Shown in pieces: positions 7,985 to 15,151 of a DNA stretch of 19,042 nucleotides. Source of the DNA: Rhizobiaceae bacterium. GTDB lineage: Bacteria > Pseudomonadota > Alphaproteobacteria > Rhizobiales > Rhizobiaceae. Under the pieces are notes generated by a model, which saw only the letters and a program-made list of their open reading frames with translations, was not told where the DNA came from and ran no database searches. The stretch spans positions 1 to 19,042 of the forward strand of contig JACMIV010000328.1 in assembly GCA_014380965.1 (NCBI GenBank), in the 5' to 3' direction. The first letter of the stretch is position 1, and every line of letters begins with the position of its first letter. Made by a program: the position numbers and the translations under genes.

Positions 7985-8042
7985 GGGATAACCTTCCGGT
8001 CATGTCGCCCTGTCTATGAATGAAGTCCTAACCTACGAATGA

Positions 8043-8057
8043 GAACAAGACAAGAAC
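8043..8057 (-). promoter_or_regulatory. LexA-like SOS box upstream of the radical SAM gene
   Basis: On the minus strand the sequence reads GTTC-TTGTCTT-GTTC, an exact match to the GTTC-N7-GTTC direct repeat bound by LexA in alphaproteobacteria. On the plus strand it reads GAAC-N7-GAAC. A possible -35 (TTGTCT, 8053-8048) lies inside the box, with a weak -10 (TAGGAC, 8030-8025) 17 bases later, so a bound repressor would block this promoter. The flanks are AT-richer than the surroundings. The match is eight fixed bases, so chance must be considered. The family context raises confidence. Confidence 0.6.
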
Positions 8058-8112
8058 AAAATGAGCGGCCGCGTGGGGTGGCTCTTCGTGCGGCCCTCGG
8101 CTAAATCGTGTC

Positions 8113-8646
8113 ATGCTCACTGTAATGATCGAAGCAGGTGCCGATCAGGGCCCTCTGGTAGCCAGCCTCGCCACCCTCATCCCCGGCGCCGTCGAGGGCC
8201 TCGTGCGCGAGGTCGTGGTGATCGACCGTGGTCTCGACCCCGCAACGCGCAAGGTCGCTGACCATGCGGGGTGCCGGATTGTCGATGCCGCCGGGCTTGC
8301 CGCAGTGGTCTCCGGCGCAAGGGGGGACTGGCTGCTGCTGCTCGAGGCCGGCGCGCGCCTTGCGCCCGACTGGATCGACGCGGTTACGAGCCATCTCGTC
8401 GACGTCGAGGAGGCCAACGTGACGCCGCGCGCTGCGCGGTTCTCGCGGTCTCGGCGAGACATGCCGGGCTTCCTCAGCCGCTTCCTGTCCCGGCGGACGG
8501 CGCTTGCGGAAGGCCTCCTCCTGCCGAAGGCTCAGGCCATAGGCCTCGTCAGGCGCAGCAGGACGCTTGAGGACATGGCGAAGGGCCTTGCCTCCCGCCG
8601 CCTCGACGCGAGCATCCGGCCACGGCTTTTGACACAGCGGGCATAG
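8113..8646 (+). CDS. degenerate GT2-like (glycosyltransferase family 2-related) protein of the Rhizobiales
   Basis: The 177-residue product follows the first half of a GT-A fold: LTVMIEAG...LVASLATLIPGAVEGLVREVVVIDRG, then AGCRIV, then GDWLLLLEAGARLAPDWID. The usual nucleotide-binding and metal-binding acidic motifs are eroded: IDRGLD stands where VDGGSxD is typical, and LEAGARL where LDADxxL is expected. It is also much shorter than active GT2 enzymes. Similar short proteins are, to my recollection, a conserved Rhizobiales family annotated as glycosyltransferase, so this is probably a non-catalytic homologue rather than a fresh pseudogene. The C-terminal part (about 120-177) is basic. It is divergent from the radical SAM gene, sharing the 128-bp spacer with the LexA-like box, and converges on guaA with an 18-bp gap. 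Confidence 0.7.
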   Translation: MLTVMIEAGADQGPLVASLATLIPGAVEGLVREVVVIDRGLDPATRKVADHAGCRIVDAAGLAAVVSGARGDWLLLLEAGARLAPDWIDAVTSHLVDVEEANVTPRAARFSRSRRDMPGFLSRFLSRRTALAEGLLLPKAQAIGLVRRSRTLEDMAKGLASRRLDASIRPRLLTQRA

Positions 8647-8664
8647 CGGGCGGCCGCAGGAGGG

Positions 8665-10221
8665 TCATTCCCACTCTATCGTACCGGGGGGCTTCGACGT
8701 CACGTCGTAGACGACGCGATTGATGCCCTTCACCTCGTTGATGATCCGCGTTGCGGTGTTGCCGAGGAAGTCCATATCGAAGGAGTAGAAGTCCGCCGTC
8801 ATGCCGTCGACGGAGGTGACTGCCCTCAGCGCGCAGACGAATTCGTATGTGCGCCCGTCGCCCATGACGCCAACGGTCTGGACAGGCAGAAGCACGGCGA
8901 AGGCCTGCCAGATCGCGTCGTAGAGGCCGGCCTTGCGGATCTCGTCGAGATAGATCGCGTCGGCCTGGCGCAGGATCGCGAGCTTTTCGCGCGTGATGCC
9001 GCCGGGACAGCGGATGGCGAGGCCTGGTCCTGGAAAGGGCTGGCGGCCGACGAAGCTTTCGGGCAAGCCGAGTTCGCGGCCGAGGACGCGGACCTCGTCC
9101 TTGAAGAGCTCGCGCAGGGGCTCGACGAGCTGCATGTTCATGCGCTCGGGCAGGCCGCCGACATTGTGGTGGGACTTGATCGTGACCGAGGGGCCCCCGG
9201 TGAAGGATACGCTCTCGATGACGTCGGGATAGAGCGTGCCCTGTGCAAGGAAATCGGCACCGCCGAGCCTCGATGCCTCGGCCTCGAAGGTTTCGATGAA
9301 GAGGCGGCCGATCGTCTTGCGCTTCACCTCGGGGTCGAGTTCGCCTTCGAGCGCGTCGATGAAGAGATCCTGCGCTTCGACGTGGACGAGGGGGATGTTG
9401 TAATGGTCGCGGAACATGGTCACGACCTGTTCGGCCTCGTTCATCCGCATCAGGCCGTGATCGACGAAGATGCAGGTGAGCTGCTCGCCGATCGCCTCGT
9501 AGATGAGGACCGCCGCGACGGAGGAATCGACGCCGCCCGACAGGCCGCAGATGACACGTCCCGTGCCGACCTTGGCGCGGATCTCCGCGATCGCCTGATC
9601 CTTGAAGGCAGCCATGGTCCAATCGCCGGACAGCCCTGCGACCTTGTGGACGAAATTGTGAATGAGTTTTGCGCCCTCGGTCGTGTGGACGACCTCCGGG
9701 TGGAACATCATGCCGTAGAAGCTGCGGCTCTCGTCGCCGAAGACCGCGTAGGGCGCGCCCGGGGACTTGGCGAAGATCTCGAAGCCCGGCGGCATGTCCA
9801 TGACTCGGTCGCCATGGCTCATCCAGACCTGATGGCGCGTTCCCTCCGGCCATACGCCGTGGAACAGCGCGCAGTCCTTCTGCACCTCGACGAAGGCCCG
9901 GCCGAACTCGCGATGCGGAGAGCTTTCCGCACGGCCGCCGAGCTGAACGCACATCGTCATCTGACCGTAGCAGATGCCGAGCACGGGAATGCCGGCGTCG
10001 AATACGACCTGCGGCGCGCGGGGCGAGCCGATGTCGCCGGTCGAGGCCGGGGAGCCGGACAGGATCACGGCCTTCGGCTTGAGCCGGCGGAAACCTTCGT
10101 CGGCGGACTGGAAGGGCACGATCTCGGAATAGACCCCGGCCTCGCGGACGCGGCGCGCGATCAGCTGCGTGACCTGGGAGCCGAAGTCGACGATGAGGAC
10201 GGTGTCTGGATGAGCGGTCAT
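8665..10221 (-). CDS. guaA: GMP synthase (glutamine-hydrolysing)
   Basis: Amidates XMP to GMP using glutamine and ATP, the last step of guanine nucleotide synthesis. The 518-residue product is full length. The N-terminal class I glutamine amidotransferase domain has the nucleophile Cys84 in GICYGQ and the His174/Glu176 pair in FHPEVVHT. The ATP pyrophosphatase domain has the P-loop GLSGGVDSS (226-234). The C-terminal dimerisation domain ends in the family's PPGTIEWE. The start [16 protein letters not shown] is canonical. It is last in a co-directional run (RsmB family, tspO, mtnN, guaA), with a 119-bp gap after mtnN that could hold its own promoter. guaB, the preceding pathway step, lies at the right edge on the same strand. 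Confidence 0.97.
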   Translation of the reverse strand: MTAHPDTVLIVDFGSQVTQLIARRVREAGVYSEIVPFQSADEGFRRLKPKAVILSGSPASTGDIGSPRAPQVVFDAGIPVLGICYGQMTMCVQLGGRAESSPHREFGRAFVEVQKDCALFHGVWPEGTRHQVWMSHGDRVMDMPPGFEIFAKSPGAPYAVFGDESRSFYGMMFHPEVVHTTEGAKLIHNFVHKVAGLSGDWTMAAFKDQAIAEIRAKVGTGRVICGLSGGVDSSVAAVLIYEAIGEQLTCIFVDHGLMRMNEAEQVVTMFRDHYNIPLVHVEAQDLFIDALEGELDPEVKRKTIGRLFIETFEAEASRLGGADFLAQGTLYPDVIESVSFTGGPSVTIKSHHNVGGLPERMNMQLVEPLRELFKDEVRVLGRELGLPESFVGRQPFPGPGLAIRCPGGITREKLAILRQADAIYLDEIRKAGLYDAIWQAFAVLLPVQTVGVMGDGRTYEFVCALRAVTSVDGMTADFYSFDMDFLGNTATRIINEVKGINRVVYDVTSKPPGTIEWE

Positions 10222-10340
10222 TGCGAGGCTTTAGGGCAAGCCGGGGGCAGAAGGCAAGATGACGTTTCCAGGCCGCATGGGCACGTCCACGCCAGTCGAC
10301 TTGCGGGGCACCGCGGGCGAGCCGGCATTCAGGGCCCGCC

Positions 10341-11000
10341 TTATCGCAGAGGCAAATTCTCCAGCGAAGGAGCAAGCCTGTCGATCGTCTGAGCCAGCCG
10401 CTCGTCGAGGACGTGGAGGAGGCTCGTCCAGTCGTCGTAGCGATGGAGATCGGCGGCGCCGTCCGAAATGCCGCGCAGGCCGACGAGAGGGATGTCGAAG
10501 CGCTGGCAGGCACGAAGGACGGCAAAGGTTTCCATGTCTACCATGTCGGCATCGATCCGACCGTAATCCTCGCCGGTGACAATGTCCGCGCCGGTGGACA
10601 GACGAACGGCTGGAACGTCGGCGATCGGCGTCGCCAGAGGCGTGTCGATCGGGTGGTCGAGGAAGGGCGTGACGCCCTTGGTGAAACCGAGAGGCGAGGC
10701 GTCGATGTCCCGCCAGGAGACGGAGGCGACCTGGTAGATCGCACCCTGCTCCAGCGTCCGCGACCCGGCCGACCCCAGCGAGACGACGAGGTCCGGCAGG
10801 GTTCCGGCGCGATGCAAGCCGCCGAGCGCGATCCCCGCGGCGAGCGCGGCCTCGATGGGTCCGATGCCCGTCATCAGCGGCCGGATGCGTTGGCGCAGAT
10901 GCGGGCCGTATTCCGCCGACGCCGCCATGACGAAGAGGACGCGCCGGCCGGAGATAATCTCGATCGAGGGCTCAGGCGTAGGCCGGACGGGTTCGATCAT
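10341..11000 (-). CDS. mtnN: 5'-methylthioadenosine / S-adenosylhomocysteine nucleosidase
   Basis: Hydrolyses MTA and SAH to adenine plus the thioribose or ribosyl-homocysteine, clearing inhibitory by-products of SAM-dependent reactions. The 219-residue product shows the PNP/UDP phosphorylase fold landmarks. These are VMAASAEYG near the N-terminus (Glu30, likely the water-activating acid), the TGIGPIEAA strand, SLGSAGS (74-80), VDMETFAV (Met156-Glu157, ribose contacts) and GISDGA with the catalytic-type Asp180. GGGAG lies 7 bases before the ATG. It is 43 bp downstream of tspO and near an SAM-dependent methyltransferase gene, which would produce SAH. A narrower specificity within the family cannot be excluded. 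Confidence 0.87.
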   Translation of the reverse strand: MIEPVRPTPEPSIEIISGRRVLFVMAASAEYGPHLRQRIRPLMTGIGPIEAALAAGIALGGLHRAGTLPDLVVSLGSAGSRTLEQGAIYQVASVSWRDIDASPLGFTKGVTPFLDHPIDTPLATPIADVPAVRLSTGADIVTGEDYGRIDADMVDMETFAVLRACQRFDIPLVGLRGISDGAADLHRYDDWTSLLHVLDERLAQTIDRLAPSLENLPLR

Positions 11001-11043
11001 GACGTGCTCCCGAGCGGACGCGGCTTTCGCGCCCGGCTCCCCG

Positions 11044-11508
11044 TCAGTTCAACCACCAGATCGCGCCGTTGAGAAGCCCGGCAAACGTCACCCACGCAGC
11101 GTAAGGCATGAAGAGGAGCGCTGCGGTTCGGTCTTTCGTCCAGGTCTCGAAGATGAAGGCAATGATGGAAGCCAGCATCGCGATGAGAACCACGAGCCCC
11201 AACCCGGTGAGGTGCGCGCCGAAGAATACCGGCGACCAGGAGAAATTGAGCGCCATCTGGATGATCCAGAGGAGCAGACAACGCGCCAGCCCGCGCTGCC
11301 AGACGCGCCAGCCTGCCGTGCCAATCAGGATATAAAGAAGCGTCCATGCAGGACCGAACAACCAGTTCGGCGGGCTGAACCAGGGCTTCGTCAAGCCGGC
11401 ATACCATTCTCCGGCAGAGAATGAGATTCCCATCAAAGTGCCGCCGCCGAACGCGAGGCCAATGAAAAGCAGGAGCGTGAGGAGAGAGGGAAGAGATGCG
11501 GGCTTCAT
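11044..11508 (-). CDS. tspO: TspO/MBR family tryptophan-rich sensory protein
   Basis: Small integral membrane protein of the TspO / peripheral benzodiazepine receptor family, which binds porphyrins and, in some alphaproteobacteria, tunes stress or photosynthesis gene expression. The 154-residue product has five hydrophobic segments (about 8-28, 47-68, 77-97, 102-122, 129-150). It carries the characteristic aromatic motifs WYAGLTKPWFSPP, FGPAWTLLYILIG and NFSWSPVFFG. The start ATG at 11508 overlaps the stop of the upstream methyltransferase gene by four bases (ATGA), implying translational coupling. A longer in-frame reading exists upstream but would lie inside that gene and is rejected. Ligand and physiological role are not determinable here. 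Confidence 0.93.
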   Translation of the reverse strand: MKPASLPSLLTLLLFIGLAFGGGTLMGISFSAGEWYAGLTKPWFSPPNWLFGPAWTLLYILIGTAGWRVWQRGLARCLLLWIIQMALNFSWSPVFFGAHLTGLGLVVLIAMLASIIAFIFETWTKDRTAALLFMPYAAWVTFAGLLNGAIWWLN

Positions 11509-12797
11509 GTCCTGACGAGGCTCGCGAAGAAGAAGCCATCCGTTCCCGTCAGCCGCGGCGTCAGCGTCAAGGCTTGACCTGCGCCGGCAGCAGTCGCGCG
11601 GTATGCGGGCTCTGCGCCGGGAAGCGCCGTCGTCCAGAGCGCCGTCGCATCCGCGGCGATGAAGTCTTTGTGGCGGGAGAGGAAGGAGGCGACGCGGTCG
11701 CTGTTCTCGCGGGCGAGAAGCGAGCAGGTGATATAGGCGAGCGTGCCGCCGGGTTTGACGAAGCGGGCGGCGGCATCGAGGACAGCGTCCTGCTCGGCGA
11801 TGCGTTTCTCGACGGCACTTGCCGAAAGCCGCCACTTGGCGTCCGGCCGACGCCGCCATGTGCCGGCGCCGGTGCAGGGCGCATCGACCACGACACGGTC
11901 CATGAGGCCGAGAGCGGCCAGATCGTCGCGCGGCCCGTGGACGTCGACATTTCCGGCCTCGGCACGTTTCAGGCGCTCGTAGATCGGGGCGAGGCGCTGT
12001 TTGTCGGCGTCGAAGGCGTGGAGACGCCCCTCCCCCTTCATTGCGGCGGCAAGCGCGAGCGTCTTACCGCCGGCGCCTGCGCAGAAGTCGAGGATGTCCT
12101 CTCCGGGCAGAGCGCCGACGAGATGGGCCGCGATCTGAGAGCCCTCGTCCTGGACCTCGAACAAGCCCTTCTGGAAACCCGACTCGACCTGGACGTTCGG
12201 ATGGCGTCCGGCGCCTTCGATCGGCGGGATGCGAAGGCCGTTCGGGGCGATCGCGGTTGGTGCGGCGGAGAAAGGCGCAAGGTCCGCCTCCGTCGCATCG
12301 CGAGTCGCCAGAAGCGTATTGACGCGAAGGTCGAGCGGCGGCCGAGCGGCAAGCGCCACCGCCTCCGCGATCCAGTCGTCGCCGAGCGAGGCGGCGAACT
12401 CGGCCGCTAGCCAATCCGGAAGATCCGCCTGCACGGCGGCGGGGGCGGCGGCAAGATCGGCGGCGGAAAAGCGTTGGAGGGTCGCTTCGTTCGGCATTCC
12501 CGGTGCGTGGCGGTCGCCTTCCAGCGCTTCAAGGATCGCCGCGGCATCCAGCCCCTGCGCTTCCATCAACGCTGCAAAGACGAGCGCGCGCGGGCTGTCG
12601 TCGCCCATTCGCCAGCCGAGCGAGCGGCGTCTGCGCAGGACATCGTAGACGATGTTGCCGATGGCGGCCCGGTCGCCCGAGCCGGCGAAGCGATGGGCAA
12701 GGCCCCAGTCCTTCAGCGCGTCGGCGACGGGACGGCGGCGCTTGGCCGTATCGTCCAGGACCTCGATCGCGGCGGCGATCCGCCCCCCTAGACGCAT
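11505..12797 (-). CDS. RsmB/NOP family SAM-dependent rRNA cytosine-5 methyltransferase
   Basis: Predicted cytosine-C5 methyltransferase acting on rRNA. The 430-residue product has an N-terminal helical RNA-binding part (about 1-140) and a Rossmann methyltransferase domain. That domain includes the SAM loop DFCAGAGGKT (237-246), motif IV DAPCTGAG with Cys308, and motif VI ITCSLL with Cys358. In this family the motif VI Cys attacks C6 of the base and the motif IV Cys releases the product, so both catalytic cysteines are present. Alphaproteobacteria often carry two such paralogues, so the exact target (C967 in E. coli RsmB) is uncertain and I give no symbol. Its 3' end overlaps tspO by four bases. 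Upstream the order is interrupted by the accessory block. Confidence 0.9.
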   Translation of the reverse strand: MRLGGRIAAAIEVLDDTAKRRRPVADALKDWGLAHRFAGSGDRAAIGNIVYDVLRRRRSLGWRMGDDSPRALVFAALMEAQGLDAAAILEALEGDRHAPGMPNEATLQRFSAADLAAAPAAVQADLPDWLAAEFAASLGDDWIAEAVALAARPPLDLRVNTLLATRDATEADLAPFSAAPTAIAPNGLRIPPIEGAGRHPNVQVESGFQKGLFEVQDEGSQIAAHLVGALPGEDILDFCAGAGGKTLALAAAMKGEGRLHAFDADKQRLAPIYERLKRAEAGNVDVHGPRDDLAALGLMDRVVVDAPCTGAGTWRRRPDAKWRLSASAVEKRIAEQDAVLDAAARFVKPGGTLAYITCSLLARENSDRVASFLSRHKDFIAADATALWTTALPGAEPAYRATAAGAGQALTLTPRLTGTDGFFFASLVRT

Positions 12798-12857
12798 GGG
12801 AAGATCGCGAGAATGCGGTAGGCGAAGGGCGTGTGGTTTAAAAAATCGGTCAAAGGC

Positions 12858-13313
12858 TCACGTTTCGTATGGGTTCAGGAGTTTCACGCCGGTCGGCTCG
12901 ATGTGACGCACATTGCGCGTAACGATGGTCAAGTCGTGTTCGAGCGCGGTCGCAGCAATGAGAAGGTCCGGATTGGTGTTCCTCAGATCGTGGCTGAGTT
13001 GACCCCAACGTCGGGCAGTACCGATGGTCAGCGGCAAGACACGTTTGTCATATACGACGACAGTGGCCTCCAGCCAGTCGATGTACCTGTCGGGGCGACG
13101 CTTTTCGGTCATCTCAAGTCTTCGAACGCCGCGAGCCACCTCTCCAATCGTGATGACGCTGAGATATGCCGTGTCCTGATGCCGATATGCGTTGAGCCAT
13201 CGATACGCCGCAGGATCGGGTCTGACTTTAAAGCCTTCCGACAGGACCATAGTGTCGAGGAGGAATGGTCCTCTATCCAAGGTCGATGTCACGATATTCG
13301 GACGGGTGGGCAT
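12858..13313 (-). CDS. PIN-domain toxin, FitB/VapC type, probably decaying
   Basis: Type II toxin of the PIN RNase family. Numbered from the ATG at 13313, the 151-residue product has FLLDTMVLSE (first acid Asp20), YLSVITIGEVARG (Glu58), NPDLLIAATAL (Asp116) and the C-terminal TRNVRHIEPTGVKLLNPYE block typical of FitB-like toxins. Two positions differ from my recollection of the family. The usual DTN is DTM, and the fourth acidic residue expected in TRNVxDF is His (VRHIE). No ATG immediately precedes FLLDT, where these toxins normally begin; in-frame choices are ATG 13361, ATG 13313, GTG 13292 or TTG 13280. It overlaps the antitoxin gene, which is itself frameshifted. The toxin is probably weak or inactive. 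Confidence 0.75.
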   Translation of the reverse strand: MPTRPNIVTSTLDRGPFLLDTMVLSEGFKVRPDPAAYRWLNAYRHQDTAYLSVITIGEVARGVRRLEMTEKRRPDRYIDWLEATVVVYDKRVLPLTIGTARRWGQLSHDLRNTNPDLLIAATALEHDLTIVTRNVRHIEPTGVKLLNPYET

Positions 13314-13553
13314 GACGATCGTCGAAGATGTCGTCCAATCCTTCGGGCAGCTTGGGCGCATTCATGATTTGATCGATGAGCGTTCTTTTCGGCGCTGTAT
13401 CCAATGCGGTCAACCTCTCGAATTCCGCCGCGGACATTACCACCACGGCGTAGACGCCGCGCTTCGTCACATGTTGCGGTTCTCCATTTTCGGCAGCTTC
13501 GACCACTGCGGAGAACTTGTCTTCGCGTCCTGAAGCGTCCAGACCTTCCCCAT
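13273..13553 (-). pseudogene. Phd/YefM-type antitoxin with a single-base frameshift
   Basis: A strong ribosome-binding site (GGGAGG, 7 bases upstream) and an ATG at 13553-13551 begin MGKVWTLQDAK, the canonical Phd/YefM N-terminus, but this frame runs into a stop at 13467-13469. The continuation FSAVVEAAENGEPQHVTKRG...VVVMSAAEFERL is in another frame and ends at 13273. The break lies at about 13516-13523: GCG-AAG-ACA-AG-TTC, where family members read AAG-AAC-AAG-TTC, that is, one base missing. No slippery heptamer is present, so programmed frameshifting is unlikely. Re-initiation at GTG 13506 could still make a 77-residue C-terminal piece holding the toxin-binding part but without the complete DNA-binding N-terminus. 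A sequencing error is the main alternative. Confidence 0.8.
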
Positions 13554-13618
13554 ACCTTTGCCTCCCTTGATCTGGCTAGATGCCAGGCTCCCCGCATGGA
13601 GAAGCAGGATGGCCTGAA

Positions 13619-13658
13619 ATACGAATGGCCGAGACGTCTCCGTCCCGGCCATTCGTAT
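13619..13658 (-). terminator. 12-bp perfect hairpin downstream of the mini-catalase gene
   Basis: ATACGAATGGCC (13619-13630) and GGCCATTCGTAT (13647-13658) are exact inverted repeats around a 16-base loop that itself contains the palindrome GAGACGTCTC. On the minus strand the hairpin is followed by TTTC, 25 bases after the mini-catalase stop. It looks like that gene's transcription terminator, although the T tract is short. Confidence 0.65.
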
Positions 13659-13683
13659 CATGTCATGTATACGCTGCGACGCT

Positions 13684-14043
13684 TTATTCCGCCGCCTGCT
13701 GCGGCGTTTCCTGCATCAGCGAAATCGCTGGCCGCTCGGCACCCGAGGCTGCCGCCAGCGCGCGGCGCACGCCGTTTCCGTAAATGGGGCGGACGTGGTC
13801 GAAATGGACGAGCTGGCGATCCTCGATCTCCTTCGGGATGCCGCCCATGGCAGCGGCGATGTTCGAGAAGAGACGCTGCCTCTTGCCATCGTCTGGAATG
13901 CGCTCGCGATTCTGATGCGCCAGCTTCTCGATGAACTGGTATTCCGATAGGAGGATCGGGCCGCGCTCGCCGGCGGTCCAGGAATTCCGATTGTCCGGCA
14001 CGGGCGCGCCGGTTGTCGTCGTCAGCGTCTTCGTGTCCGTCAT
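13684..14043 (-). pseudogene. in-frame internally deleted catalase ('mini-catalase', 119 codons)
   Basis: Residues 1-50 read as the N-terminus of a monofunctional haem catalase: [21 protein letters not shown], then [21 protein letters not shown]. Residue 51 onward reads as the extreme C-terminus of the same family: [29 protein letters not shown], [11 protein letters not shown] normal small-subunit catalase has about 480-490 residues, so roughly 370 residues are missing at about 13893/13894. The missing part includes the catalytic His just after NRERIPxxVVHAKG, the distal Asn and the haem-ligand Tyr. It cannot be a haem catalase. The frame is intact, AAGGAG lies 7 bases before the ATG, a hairpin follows the stop, and oxyR is divergent. 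This suggests a clean deletion of katA, or a retained small protein. Confidence 0.85.
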
Positions 14044-14131
14044 GTCGGTCTCCTTCGGTCTCCGCCACCGGCTCGACTGGCGACTTTTGGAACTCTTCCA
14101 GAAGATGATGACAAGGTTTTGCCGATCAGTA

Positions 14132-14144
14132 CAAAGCGTCTTTG
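14132..14144. promoter_or_regulatory. CAAAG-N3-CTTTG inverted repeat in the oxyR / mini-catalase spacer
   Basis: CAAAG (14132-14136) and CTTTG (14140-14144) form a perfect 5-bp dyad around CGT, within the 132-bp spacer between the divergent genes. It may be a regulator half-site or part of the promoter for the minus-strand gene. No matching regulator is recognised. Confidence 0.3.
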
Positions 14145-14154
14145 CAAGTACGCC

Positions 14155-14173
14155 CGATCGGTTTATCCTATCG
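14155..14173. promoter_or_regulatory. LysR-type operator candidate upstream of oxyR
   Basis: CGAT-N11-ATCG (14155-14173) is a dyad that satisfies the T-N11-A rule of LysR-type regulators; the E. coli OxyR half-site ATAG-N7-CTAT has the same T-N11-A geometry. It ends two bases before the oxyR start codon, in the spacer shared with the divergent catalase remnant. That position is consistent with autoregulation and control of the catalase promoter. Confidence 0.45.
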
Positions 14174-14175
14174 CA

Positions 14176-15099
14176 ATGCTCACGATCCGACAGCTCCGCT
14201 ATTTCGAGGCCCTCGCCGAAGCGCTCCATTTCGGCAGGGCTGCGCGGGCCCTCAACATCAGCCAACCGGCTTTGTCGGCGCAGATCGCCGCGATGGAGGA
14301 GGTGTTCGGCGGGCCGTTGTTCGAGCGGCGCGCGTCGGGCGTGCTCCTGACGAGCGATGGCATCTTGGTGAATGGCCGCGTACGACGGATTCTGACCGAT
14401 ATTCGGGACCTCGAAGGCCTCGGCACGTCGAAGGGCGAGGTGCTCGCGGGGCGGATGCGTCTCGGCCTGATCGCGACCGTCGCGCCCTACCTCCTTCCCA
14501 GGCTCCTGCCGCGCCTGGCGCGGGATCATGCGCGCCTCGACTGCGAGATTCGCGAGAGCGTCACGCAGACGCTGCTGCGCGACGTCCTTCACGGGGAACT
14601 CGATTGCGCGGTCGTGGCTATTCCCCTCGAAAGAGCCGAACTTCAGACCATCACCCTCTTTGAAGATCGCTTCCATCTCGCCGTTCCCGAATGCGAAGAG
14701 CATCGCTTTCGGGGCGCGGTCTCCGTTCATGCGCTCGCCATGGAGCGGCTGATCCTCCTCGAGGAAGGCCACTGCTTGCGGGATCAAGCCCTCAAGATCT
14801 GCCAGCTTGTCGAGGCGAACGAGCTCGCCAGCCTCGGAGCGACGAGCCTGACGACCATTCTCAGGATGGTGGCGGGTGGTCTCGGCGCGACCTTGATTCC
14901 CGATCTCGCGGTCGAGGCGGAAAGCCGCGGCGGCGGCATCCGCATCCTGCCGTTCCAGGAGCCCGCTCCGTCGCGGACACTTGCTCTTGCCTTCCGCCCC
15001 TCGACCGCGCGGCGCAGGGACTTCGAGGCCCTTGCCCTCCTCATCCGAGAAACCGCGCGTGAGAGCACAGCGCAATTCATGGAACTTACTTCCACCTAG
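14176..15099 (+). CDS. oxyR: hydrogen-peroxide-sensing LysR-type regulator OxyR
   Basis: Cytoplasmic transcription factor that senses H2O2 by a disulphide switch and activates catalase and related genes. The 307-residue product has an N-terminal LysR helix-turn-helix (about 1-60; [19 protein letters not shown]) and a C-terminal effector domain. The OxyR signature [15 protein letters not shown] is present, with Cys200 and Cys209 at the same 9-residue spacing as E. coli Cys199/Cys208. Length also matches (305 in E. coli). The ATG at 14176 aligns with the family start; an upstream TTG at 14119 would add 19 residues and is less likely. It is divergent from the catalase remnant, the usual oxyR-katA arrangement. 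Its redox residues are intact although the adjacent target gene is gutted. Confidence 0.92.
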   Translation: MLTIRQLRYFEALAEALHFGRAARALNISQPALSAQIAAMEEVFGGPLFERRASGVLLTSDGILVNGRVRRILTDIRDLEGLGTSKGEVLAGRMRLGLIATVAPYLLPRLLPRLARDHARLDCEIRESVTQTLLRDVLHGELDCAVVAIPLERAELQTITLFEDRFHLAVPECEEHRFRGAVSVHALAMERLILLEEGHCLRDQALKICQLVEANELASLGATSLTTILRMVAGGLGATLIPDLAVEAESRGGGIRILPFQEPAPSRTLALAFRPSTARRRDFEALALLIRETARESTAQFMELTST

Positions 15100-15151
15100 C
15101 AAAATTATCCCATGGCTTCGAAAGCGATGTGAACGTCCACGGGAGGAAACG

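Noticed and set aside
6540-8003. 487-codon minus-strand open frame overlapping the radical SAM gene and rnhB
   Set aside because: Out-of-frame reading of two recognised genes, rich in Arg/His/Gly. Only its tail coincides with rnhB.
7040-8023. 327-codon plus-strand open frame opposite the radical SAM gene
   Set aside because: Antisense shadow. The minus strand carries the intact cluster motif and family signatures.
9166-10392. 408-codon plus-strand open frame opposite guaA
   Set aside because: It is the antisense shadow of a fully conserved guaA in GC-rich DNA. Its composition is Asp/Glu/Arg/His-biased and no motif is recognisable.
12798-12857. terminator from the T run between the PIN toxin and the RsmB-family gene
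   Set aside because: The minus strand has a TTTTTT stretch but no preceding stem, so a terminator cannot be supported.
13510-13530. programmed ribosomal frameshift in the antitoxin
   Set aside because: No slippery heptamer or suitable homopolymer at GCGAAGACAAGTTC and no obvious downstream stimulatory stem. A one-base deletion is simpler.
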